DNA of 7,500 nt from Tardiphaga sp. vice304 (GCF_007018905.1 NZ_CP041402.1:967501-975000), one strand, 5' to 3'. Counted from the first letter of the stretch, positions 1 to 6,842 are shown. Made by a program: numbers and translations. The notes: generated from the letters alone by a model not told the origin.

Positions 1-827
1 GGCGCCGATGAGCCATTCAACAGCGATATCGGCGCCTTGTTACCGATCGCGCTATGTGGCCGGACTTCGTTGTAGTCTCTACGCCAATCCTCCATTTTCT
101 GCCGTGCGTCGTCAAGGCTCAGTAACCAGTGCGTGTTCAGGCATTCGCTTCTGAACTTGCCGTTGAAGGATTCGATGAAGCTGTTGTCCGTCGGCTTGCC
201 TGGCCGCGAGAAGTCCAGCACGACGCCCTTCTGATAAGCCCAGATATCGAGATCGCGAGAGATGAACTCTGATCCCTGGTCGACACGGATGGTTTTCGGA
301 TAGCCAACGGTCTTGCAGATGCGCTCTAGGGTGACCACGACATCCTCGCCACGATAACTGAAACGCGGATCGACGGCTGGCGAGAAGCGGCTAAAGGTAT
401 CGACGATCGTCAGCACGCGGATCTTGCGGCCCGTGGCGAGCTGGTCGTGCACGAAGTCCATTGCCCAGGTCTCGTTGACCTGGACAGCATCTGTTCGATC
501 CTCACGCAGCTTGGCCTTCACGCGACGCTTCGGCGTTTTGTTGCGCAATTGCAGGCTCAACTCCCTATAAAGACGGTAGACACGCTTGACGTTGACGTCC
601 CAGCCCTCACGCAGCAGTAGGACATGGACCCGGCGATAGCCGTATCTCACCCGCGTCTCGCAGATCTCCCTGATCCGGTGTTTGAGAGCGGCCTGGTCGC
701 CACGCTTCGACTTGTAGCCGTAAAGTGCGCGATCGATCCGGAGCGTCGAACAGGCCCGCCTGATCGAGACCTTCCAGTCGCCGCACACCCTGTCGACAAG
801 CTCGCGCTTGCGGTCAGGCCTCAGAGT
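1..827 (-). CDS. IS407-type transposase OrfB, DDE catalytic domain, C-terminus cut by window edge
   Basis: This is the catalytic part of the transposase, made as an OrfAB fusion by -1 slippage on the A7 run at 827-833. I read 275 codons without a stop, continuing to the window edge. Numbering from the codon at 827, residues about 35-90 are an HTH_21-like region (IDRALYGYKSKRGDQAALKH, RVRYGYRRVHVLLLREGWDV). The rve integrase core follows with D124 (TWAMDFVHDQ), D183 (IRVDQGSEF) and E219 (NSFIESFNGKFRSECLN). D183 and E219 are separated by 35 residues, the DD(35)E spacing of IS3-family enzymes. The C-terminal part keeps WRRDYNEVRPHSAIGNKAP. Only a few residues should be missing. There is no independent start needed if the frameshift operates. 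Confidence 0.92.
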
Positions 828-1087
828 TTTTTTGAGAGCACATCCTGCAGCATGGCCTTGTCCAGCGACAGGTCAGCTACGATCCGCTTCAGCTTGCCAT
901 TCTCTTCCTCCAGCTGACGCAAGCGCTTCATCTCCGAGGGCATCAGGCCTGCATACTTCTTCCGCCAGTTGTAAAAAGTAGCCTCGCTGATCCCGGCCTT
1001 GCGGCAGACCTCCGCGACTGCCGAGCCATCTTCCGCCTGCTTCAAAACGAATACGATCTGCGCTTCTGAAAACTTCGATGCCTTCAT
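821..1087 (-). CDS. IS407-type transposase OrfA (helix-turn-helix subunit)
   Basis: This 88-residue protein is the DNA-binding N-terminal part of an IS3-family transposase. Residues about 6-45 form a Tnp_1-type helix-turn-helix (SEAQIVFVLKQAED, then AEVCRKAGISEATFYNWRKKY). Residues about 52-85 form a heptad-rich segment (LRQLEEENGKLKRIVADL) typical of the leucine zipper that multimerises OrfA with OrfAB. The start is supported by a GAGGAG Shine-Dalgarno (1094-1099) six bases before the ATG. The frame ends directly after an A7 run, which probably lets a fraction of ribosomes slip -1 into orfB. OrfA alone normally binds the terminal repeats and modulates transposition. Length is typical of the group. 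Confidence 0.93.
   Translation of the reverse strand: MKASKFSEAQIVFVLKQAEDGSAVAEVCRKAGISEATFYNWRKKYAGLMPSEMKRLRQLEEENGKLKRIVADLSLDKAMLQDVLSKKL
827..833 (-). other. Programmed -1 frameshift site (A7) joining orfA and orfB
   Basis: On the minus strand orfA reads TCA AAA AAA CTC TGA. The seven consecutive A residues allow a -1 slip to TCA AAA AAA ACT CTG, after which orfB stays open for the rest of the window. A poly-A slippery run just before the orfA stop is the standard IS3-family device for limiting OrfAB synthesis. The slip efficiency cannot be judged from the sequence. Confidence 0.85.
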
Positions 1088-1140
1088 GGAACTCTCCTCG
1101 TCCCCGTCAGGGGATCATAAATGGAAAATTCCAGGTCAAA

Positions 1141-1167
1141 CTGGCCTAATTTGGTGGGGGCACGTCA
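1141..1167 (-). repeat. Probable terminal inverted repeat of the IS407-type element (orfA-side end)
   Basis: Read on the minus strand this stretch begins TGACGTGCCCCC, resembling the TGA-C-TGCCCC start of IS3-family termini. Sequence right of 1167 aligns with the other IS element instead, which marks the boundary. The partner repeat lies outside the window, so the boundary is inferred. Confidence 0.5.
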
Positions 1168-1170
1168 GAC

Positions 1171-1189
1171 GATAAGTGGAATTCCTGCC
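1171..1189 (+). repeat. Left subterminal inverted repeat of the second IS3 element
   Basis: GATAAGTGGAATTCCTGCC matches the reverse complement of 2344-2362 (GATAAGCGGAGCTTCTGCC) at 15 of 19 positions. It lies 36 bp upstream of orfA. Confidence 0.65.
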
Positions 1190-1225
1190 TGAAGGCGGCA
1201 ATAATCGCCGCGCACAGGAGAGACC

Positions 1226-1534
1226 ATGAGCAGGCGACCGCGCCGGAATCACACACCGGGCTTCAAGGCGAAGGTGGGATTGGCGGCCATCAAGGGCGAT
1301 CGCACGATCACCCAGCTTGCCGAGCATTTCGACGTTCACCCCAATCAGATCACGACCTGGAGGGCGCAGTTCGAGAACGCCGCCTCCGGGGTGTTCGGGC
1401 CGGGAGGCACGGCGCCGGCGGAACCCGCCGTCGATGTCAGATCGCTGCATGCCAAGATCGGCGAGCTGACACTGGAAAATGATTTTTTAGAAGGCACGCT
1501 CACCAAGGCAGGATTGCTGAGCGCAAGACGATGA
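1226..1534 (+). CDS. IS3-group transposase OrfA (helix-turn-helix subunit)
   Basis: This 102-residue protein is the DNA-binding OrfA of an IS3-group element. It begins MSRRPRRNHTPGFKAKV and carries a Tnp_1-type helix-turn-helix at about residues 12-50 (TITQLAEHFDVHPNQITTWR). A leucine-zipper-like segment follows at about 72-98 (LHAKIGELTLENDFLEGTL). The start is supported by AGGAGA at 1216-1221, four bases before ATG. The frame ends in a TGA that overlaps the orfB ATG as ATGA at 1531-1534, and it contains a slippery heptamer at 1483-1489. OrfA itself looks intact, but its partner orfB is dead. At most it could act as a DNA-binding inhibitor or act in trans with related copies elsewhere. Confidence 0.9.
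   Translation: MSRRPRRNHTPGFKAKVGLAAIKGDRTITQLAEHFDVHPNQITTWRAQFENAASGVFGPGGTAPAEPAVDVRSLHAKIGELTLENDFLEGTLTKAGLLSARR
1483..1489 (+). other. T TTT TTA slippery heptamer in orfA of the second IS element
   Basis: In the orfA frame the codons are GAT TTT TTA, giving the canonical X XXY YYZ heptamer T TTT TTA. A -1 slip leads into AGA AGG CAC GCT and stays open through GAG CGC AAG ACG into the orfB ATG at 1531. This would make the OrfAB fusion in an intact copy. Confidence 0.7.
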
Positions 1535-2339
1535 TCGACCGTGAGCACGATCTGTCGATCACAAGACAGGCGAAGGTTTTGCAGATCAGCCGCCGCAGCA
1601 TGTATTACCTGCCGCGTCCGGTGCCGGATGCCGACCTTGCGATCATGCGGCTTCTGGATCGGCTGCATCTGGAGTTTCCCTTCGCCGGTTCGCGGATGTT
1701 GCGCGGCCTGCTGGCTGCCGAGGGATGCAAGATCGGCCGCCGGCAGGTAAAGAAGCTTATGCGACGGATGGGGATCGAGGCGCTGTACCGGCGTCCGCGT
1801 ACCACCCGGCCGGAGCCGGGCCACAAGATCTAACCATATCTGCTGCGCGGAATGGAGATCACACGGCCAGACCGGGGCTGGGTGACGGACATTACCTACA
1901 TTTCGATGGCGCGCGGCTTCGTCTACCTCGCCGCGGTGCTCGACTGGGCGACCCGCCGGGTGCTGTCATGGAGGCTGCGTTCTGCGTCGAGACGCTGCAG
2001 GACGCTTTGGCGCGCCACGGCAAGCCGGAGATTTGCAATACCGACCAGGGTTCGCAGTTCACCGGCCAGGCCTTCACCGGAGTGCTTGCCGACAACAGCA
2101 TCGCGATCAGCATGGACGGCAACGGCGCCTGGCGGGACAACGTGTTCGTCGAGCGGTTGTGGCGAAGCATCAAATACTAGGAGGTCTACCTGCGGACCTA
2201 CGACAGCGTCAGCTAAGCGCGACAATCGATCGGCCGGCATCTGGATTTTTACAACGGCCGAAAGCCGCATTCGAGTCTTGACGGCCGGACTCCTGATCAG
2301 GCCTACTTCAACCCGCTGCCTATCCGCATGGCAGCCTAA
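1489..2339 (+). pseudogene. IS3-group transposase OrfB, inactivated by three stops and a frameshift
   Basis: Three joined stretches rebuild a normal OrfB. Frame one runs from the slip site or the ATG at 1531 (MIDREHDLSITRQAKVLQIS) to a TAA at 1831-1833, then continues with the first catalytic Asp at 1888-1890 (RGWVTDITYIS) to LSWRL at about 1976. The reading frame then moves by -1, and the second stretch starts MEAAFCVETLQDALARHGKP. It carries Asp at 2043-2045 (NTDQGSQF) and Glu at 2151-2153 (NVFVERLWRSIKY), 35 residues apart. A TAG at 2178-2180 and a TAA at 2214-2216 interrupt it before the natural end (PDQAYFNPLPIRMAA, TAA 2337-2339). The DD(35)E residues are all still encoded. In intact relatives I recall WRLSITMEAAF at the frame change, so about six residues are lost. 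Confidence 0.92.
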
Positions 2340-2343
2340 CTCC

Positions 2344-2362
2344 GGCAGAAGCTCCGCTTATC
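2344..2362 (-). repeat. Right subterminal inverted repeat of the second IS3 element
   Basis: On the minus strand this reads GATAAGCGGAGCTTCTGCC, pairing with 1171-1189 at 15 of 19 positions. It begins five bases after the orfB stop. Confidence 0.65.
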
Positions 2363-2380
2363 GACGCGGAGATTCTGTTC

Positions 2381-2400
2381 AGACAACCGGGACCACCTCA
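2381..2400 (-). repeat. Right terminal repeat of the second IS3 element
   Basis: The reverse complement begins TGAGGTGGTCCCGGTTGTCT, a plausible IS3-family tip. Peroxidase-like coding sequence becomes recognisable about 20 bp beyond 2400. The left partner is absent next to the left subterminal repeat, so the tip cannot be confirmed by comparison within the window. Confidence 0.55.
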
Positions 2401-2543
2401 GGCAACAAGCCCTGTCCGTTATTCCACATCGACAAAACGCTGCCGGGCGGAGCAGGCGGTCTTACCGATATTTCCGAAATGATCTTCCGCGCAGCGCTGA
2501 AGCCTTCTCGTTGATCGGCGATAATCGCAACGATTGAAACCTC

Positions 2544-2559
2544 ATCGTCGCGCAGATTT
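2544..2559 (+). repeat. 16-bp direct repeat, copy 1, inside the peroxidase pseudogene
   Basis: ATCGTCGCGCAGATTT is identical to 2719-2734. It encodes IVAQI in the NLIVAQIY block. Confidence 0.9.
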
Positions 2560-2718
2560 ATCTGGCGATACTCAACTTTCGCAACATGGTTTGCTAGCAG
2601 CGGATTGATACCGGAAAGCCTCGGGATAGCTTGTTTTCCAGGGGCCTGACAGATTTTAACCTGGAACTATCATTGGCTGGTCCTGCACGATCTGGTCGAG
2701 CGCATAACCGAGCAGGAC

Positions 2719-2734
2719 ATCGTCGCGCAGATTT
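2719..2734 (+). repeat. 16-bp direct repeat, copy 2, inside the peroxidase pseudogene
   Basis: This is identical to 2544-2559, 175 bp downstream of it. It encodes DIVAQIF in the segment after the WNYHWLVLHD block. Confidence 0.9.
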
Positions 2735-2751
2735 TTGAGCCGGGCCCACGC

Positions 2752-2765
2752 TTCTACCTTCTACC
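2752..2765 (+). repeat. 7-bp tandem duplication (TTCTACC x2) that breaks the peroxidase frame
   Basis: TTCTACC occurs twice in direct tandem. The upstream frame reads EPGPRFY and the downstream frame reads FYRFKKTRYMP, so removing one unit restores a continuous GPRFYRFKK. The 7-bp gain accounts exactly for the observed +1 change of frame. Confidence 0.9.
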
Positions 2766-3532
2766 GCTTCAAGAAGACGCGCTACATGCCGGCCGAATTT
2801 TCCGGCGCCATTTATCGCCTCGGCCACGGCATGGTGCGCGATAAAGATAGCCACAACCGTATCTCCACGGCCGGAGCGGAAGGCGGCGTCGCAGAACTTA
2901 AGCAGTTTTTTCAGTTCACCGGCCTGCACGATGGCATTGTCGATGACTTCCCCAATCCTCCGCATGGTCTTCACGTTCCGACGTTGCCGGGCAAATGGAT
3001 CATCGACTGGCGTCGCTACCACAAAGTGCTTTTGACGAATCCGGCCGGAGTGCCGCTCAACCCCTCACGCAAGATCGACCCGTTCGTGTTACCCGCTGCA
3101 TCCGTTGCCAGGAGAGTGAGCCTTCCGTTCCGCAACCTCAAGCGCGGCGCGCGCTTCGGTCTGCGTTCGGGGCAGGATGTCACCAGGGAGATGAAGATCC
3201 AGGATGCCTTGACGCTGCAAGAGATCACGAAGGGCGCGGATGGCGCTGCTGCCAACAAGCATCATCGGCATACCAACACACCGCTCTCGGACTACCTCCT
3301 CAAGGAGGCGGAGCAGCGCGGCAATGGCGGGAAGCTCGGCCCGGTCGGGGGGACGCTCCTGGCCGAAGTCTTCCTCGGGCTTGTCCATGGGGAGCAACGG
3401 TCCTGCCTGTGGCAGAGGGGCAAGAACTGGAAGCCGATCCTGCCTTCGAAGGCGCCGGACAGTTTTACCATGGCAGACCTGTTGCGCCCTGTGGGGGACA
3501 TCAGTCCGATCGACGGAGTATCGCTCGTGTAG

Positions 3533-3921
3533 CCGCGCCACACCGGCTGAAATCAGGGGTAATGCCCGCTCGCAAGCGGCGTTGCGCGGTTTTGCAGCGG
3601 TGTGCATCGCCAGGATCCGCAAATACCGTTCCGGATGGTCAAATAGCTGCCAGGCAGACGGCCTCCGTGCCGGCTTCCGAGTATCGTGGGTGTTTAAGGC
3701 GGTCCAACGGACCCGCGGCGAGGAGCTCCATCGAGCGATCGACGCGACCTCAAGCGAAAAAAAACAAAATCATAAATCGCCGAATGCGCCGATAGTACCG
3801 CCTGAGATTGTACGACCCCTCGCAGGTACTCCAGGACGCTTGTCCATTCGTCGGTAAAACAAGTGTTTTGCGTATCGTTCCACAGGCTGACCGCCGCATG
3901 ACGTTTTTCTGACGACGGACG
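3533..3921 (+). other. Intergenic stretch without a recognisable gene
   Basis: No frame on either strand gives a protein I recognise, and no ribosome-site/start pair stands out. The overlapping open frames here are antisense or off-frame readings of GC-rich sequence. An A-rich patch (3758-3776) is the only clear local composition change. It ends at the rrn promoter. Confidence 0.6.
3565..3593 (+). terminator. Weak hairpin after the peroxidase remnant, possible terminator
   Basis: CCGCT-CGCA-AGCGG (3566-3579) can form a 5-bp stem about 34 nt after the peroxidase stop. Only a short T4 run follows, and not directly. A functional terminator is doubtful. Confidence 0.2.
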
Positions 3922-3951
3922 TTGACAGATCAGAGTGCCAGCGCCTATAAA
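3922..3951 (+). promoter_or_regulatory. rrn operon promoter (sigma-70 type)
   Basis: A perfect -35 TTGACA (3922-3927) is followed after 18 bp by TATAAA (3946-3951); CTATAA at 17 bp is the alternative reading. Transcription would start around 3957-3960, giving a leader of about 630 nt before 16S. The position upstream of 16S and the near-consensus boxes fit the housekeeping promoter of an alphaproteobacterial rRNA operon. I see no A/T-rich UP element directly upstream. Confidence 0.8.
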
Positions 3952-4109
3952 CCGGCCACTGAGCGCGGCGGCGGCGGGGCCCAACGGCCCGGACCACTTG
4001 CTTGTGTTTAGAAGCTCCTCATCATGAAGAGTGAAGCAACAACCGCTCAAAATCGGTTGCTGATTTGCTGTCGCGGTGAGGTGTCGGTTCGCTGGAAACA
4101 GTGGCTGAC

Positions 4110-4129
4110 AATCTTCTTCCAGGAAGATT
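4110..4129 (+). repeat. Leader hairpin, 7-bp stem
   Basis: AATCTTC and GAAGATT form a perfect 7-bp stem around the loop TTCCAG. Confidence 0.6.
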
Positions 4130-4212
4130 TGCTGGTGTTGTTCTTCGGAAGGGCGCCGCGAATTATTCTGAAAAAGAGGGTTGCTTCCTTCCTCTGGAAG
4201 TTCTAAAGGTTC

Positions 4213-4246
4213 GCTCCCTTCGGGGCGCTGGTGTTCTTCGGAACAC
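4213..4246 (+). repeat. Two consecutive UUCG-capped leader hairpins
   Basis: The first hairpin (4213-4228) has GCTCCC facing GGGCGC with one mismatch around TTCG. The second (4231-4246) is a perfect GTGTTC-TTCG-GAACAC. Both have the very stable C(UUCG)G closure. Confidence 0.7.
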
Positions 4247-4286
4247 AGCCTGATGGCTTTCAAAGTGGAAGATCAGTTCGAAATTT

Positions 4287-4320
4287 CTCCCTTACGGGGA
4301 GGGCGATGCTTCGCGCATCG
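4287..4320 (+). repeat. Two further leader hairpins directly before boxA
   Basis: CTCCC/GGGAG (4287-4301) encloses TTACG, and CGATGC/GCATCG (4304-4320) encloses TTCGC. They sit immediately upstream of the boxA-like site. Confidence 0.6.
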
Positions 4321-4332
4321 GGTTGTTTGACA
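4321..4332 (+). promoter_or_regulatory. boxA-like antitermination element in the rrn leader
   Basis: GGTTGTTTGACA matches the E. coli rrn boxA (TGCTCTTTAACA) at 8 of 12 positions, including the TTT and ACA core. NusB-S10 binding to such a site normally keeps RNA polymerase resistant to Rho during rRNA synthesis. The TTTGACA here could be mistaken for a -35 box, but no -10 box follows at 16-19 bp. Confidence 0.5.
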
Positions 4333-4588
4333 AGTTTAGATGAAGAAAGAGAAACGTGGACGGCGGAGTCCTTGCGGGCCTTGATCAGGAAGCATTCGAC
4401 GCAAGTTGGTGTTTTGGGATTGAGGCCGGACGAAAGACTTCGGCGGTACACGTTTTGATACAAAGGTTACACCATCGTTGTTTGCGCTGTGAAGCGCGGA
4501 CGGCAGGTTGATCGAGCTTCGGCTTGATTGACCAAGTATGGTGGGACCTCGTCAATACGATGTGATCAGCCGGTTCAAAGTTCAAGTC

Positions 4589-6114
<1,526 letters not shown>

Positions 6115-6131
6115 CTTTTGAAACATCAGTG

Positions 6132-6154
6132 GCCAACAATCTCGGTTGTTAGGC
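6132..6154 (+). repeat. Second hairpin in the 16S-tRNA-Ile spacer
   Basis: GCCAACAA faces TTGTTAGGC with one bulged A around the loop TCTCGG. The remainder of the spacer up to tRNA-Ile holds nothing else I can identify. Confidence 0.5.
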
Positions 6155-6289
6155 TGCATAGGCGGGACACCGCCGTCTTCGTTTCTCTTTCTTCGCGGAC
6201 GAACACACGCTGGGGCGTGCTTGTGACGTTCTCAGCTGATGCCGAAAGGTGTCGATTGGGAATTCCGAGTATATGCCCTTTAGTAGTTA

Positions 6290-6366
6290 GGGCTTGTAGC
6301 TCAGTTGGTTAGAGCGCGCGCTTGATAAGCGTGAGGTCGGAAGTTCAAGTCTTCCCAGGCCCACCA
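6290..6366 (+). tRNA. tRNA-Ile (anticodon GAT), in the 16S-23S spacer
   Basis: This 77-nt gene folds as a full cloverleaf. The acceptor stem is GGGCTTG (6290-6296) with CAGGCCC (6356-6362), the anticodon stem is CGCGC/GCGTG, and the anticodon GAT is at 6324-6326. The T loop is GTTCAAG, and a genomically encoded ACCA lies at 6363-6366. It reads Ile codons AUC and AUU. Its place directly after 16S, followed by tRNA-Ala, is the common arrangement in alphaproteobacterial rRNA operons, where it is excised from the rRNA precursor. Confidence 0.98.
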
Positions 6367-6432
6367 CGTTTTGCCTTTGCGCGAGACGAGATGACGTTCA
6401 ATCGGCTGGTCAGGCTTCGTGTTTTCTGGAAC

Positions 6433-6508
6433 GGGGGCATAGCTCAGCTGGGAGAGCGCGTGCTTTGCAAGCATGAGGTCGTCGGTTCGATCCCGTCTGC
6501 CTCCACCA
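6433..6508 (+). tRNA. tRNA-Ala (anticodon TGC), in the 16S-23S spacer
   Basis: This 76-nt gene folds as a full cloverleaf. The acceptor stem is GGGGGCA (6433-6439) with TGCCTCC (6498-6504), the anticodon stem is CGTGC/GCATG, and the anticodon TGC is at 6466-6468. The T loop is GTTCGAT, and ACCA is encoded at 6505-6508. It reads GCN alanine codons. It lies 66 nt after tRNA-Ile and is part of the same precursor transcript. Confidence 0.98.
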
Positions 6509-6842
6509 GAAACTTTCTGATGGATGGCAACGAGATTAGCCAGACCAATTCACCTTTCTTCATTGTGTGTTCACGACTAGCGCCATCGGTGCAGCAGTCG
6601 TTTGAGGTCCGCGATAACATCACTTCGCTTGTGATATCCTTCGGGATGTCGCTCGCGGGATTTCTGACATCGTAAAGAGGAGATCGATCCGAACAGGATC
6701 CACGCAGAGCAATCTGCCTGAGATCATTGTGTAATCTCCAAGATCATGACTACGAACGCTTTGCTTGCATCGCTTCCGTGGCGCATATCTTTTCCAACGA
6801 AGCTTGACCGCCTCGTTGCCGGTTCGATCTTACGAAGCAAGC

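Larger units (their letters stand above)
1..1167 (-). mobile_element. IS3-family insertion sequence, IS407-group type, cut by the left window edge
   Basis: Two overlapping minus-strand frames form the orfA/orfB arrangement of IS3-family elements. The encoded proteins match the IS407 group: a short helix-turn-helix orfA starting MKASKFSEAQIVFVLKQAED, and an orfB with HTH_21 and rve integrase domains. The probable orfA-side terminus reads TGACGTGCCCCC on the minus strand, ending at 1167 and about 80 bp upstream of orfA, a usual distance in this family. The other terminus lies outside the window, probably within a few tens of bases because orfB is almost complete. No stop or frame break was found, so the transposase could be functional. 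Group assignment rests on remembered family sequences, and the exact terminus is inferred. Confidence 0.85.
1168..2400 (+). mobile_element. Degenerate IS3-family element, left end apparently interrupted
   Basis: This is an orfA/orfB IS3-family element in plus orientation. The right end is placed at 2400, because the reverse complement there begins TGAGGTGGTCCCGG and peroxidase coding sequence starts just beyond. Subterminal repeats at 1171-1189 and 2344-2362 match at 15 of 19 positions. The right copy lies 38 bp inside the right end, but only about 3 bp of this element remain outside the left copy. About 35 bp of left end are therefore missing from this side, as expected if the IS407-type element inserted there. 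OrfB is inactivated by stops and a frameshift, so the element cannot supply its own full transposase. Confidence 0.8.
2401..3532 (+). pseudogene. Heme peroxidase (animal peroxidase superfamily), 5'-truncated and frameshifted
   Basis: An active gene of this family would encode a heme-dependent peroxidase of the bacterial branch of the animal (peroxidase-cyclooxygenase) superfamily. Visible family blocks in order are KTLPGGAGGLTDI (2434-2472), DLPRSAEAFSLIGDNRND (2481-2534), WNYHWLVLHDLVERIT (2662-2709), FYRFKKTRYMPAEFSGAIYR and RLGHGMVR with proximal His at 2825-2827, then LKEAEQRGNGGKLGPVGG and FTMADLLRPVGDISPIDG near the end. Lesions are a frame change at about 2470-2480, a TGA at 2535-2537 where the family has the heme-linked Glu of RNDEN, Tyr at 2559-2561 and Arg at 2580-2582 where I expect His, a TAG at 2595-2597, a frame change at about 2655-2662, and a 7-bp duplication at 2752-2765. 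The N-terminal half, including the distal-His region, is missing beyond the IS. The 265-codon open frame from the ATG at 2735 has no obvious ribosome site. Confidence 0.85.
3958..4588 (+). other. rrn leader transcript region, rich in hairpins
   Basis: This stretch between the promoter and the 16S 5' end holds no credible protein gene. It contains a dense set of short hairpins (4110-4129, 4213-4246, 4287-4320), a boxA-like element (4321-4332), and the block GAAGAAAGAGAAACGTGGAC (4342-4361), which I recall from other rhizobial rrn leaders. Its likely role is antitermination and pre-16S folding and processing. The leader boundaries depend on the inferred start site. Confidence 0.7.

Noticed and set aside
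1725..2180. A 151-codon frame taken as a separate gene
   Set aside because: Its first third is off-frame reading of orfB; only the part from 1968 is real transposase, shifted by the deletion.
2594..3622. Minus-strand open frames of 80-177 codons over the peroxidase remnant
   Set aside because: They are antisense shadows of the GC-rich peroxidase frame, with no family match or ribosome site.
2995..3857. Two long plus-strand frames (2995-3795 and 3240-3857) overlapping the peroxidase
   Set aside because: Their compositions rich in Arg, Ala and Gly are typical of off-frame reading, while the overlapping peroxidase frame has recognisable motifs.
4328..4355. TTTGACA in the leader as a second rrn promoter
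   Set aside because: No -10-like sequence occurs at 16-19 bp; the motif is better explained as boxA.
4024..4458. Small plus-strand open frames in the rrn leader (4024-4206 and 4231-4458)
   Set aside because: They read through the leader hairpins, have no ribosome site, and encode low-complexity products without a recognisable family. Leader RNA explains the sequence.
6322..6675. Open frame of 117 codons containing GGIAQLGERVLCKHEVVGSIPSASTR
   Set aside because: This is tRNA-Ala read as protein, a well-known false gene call; the frame starts inside tRNA-Ile.
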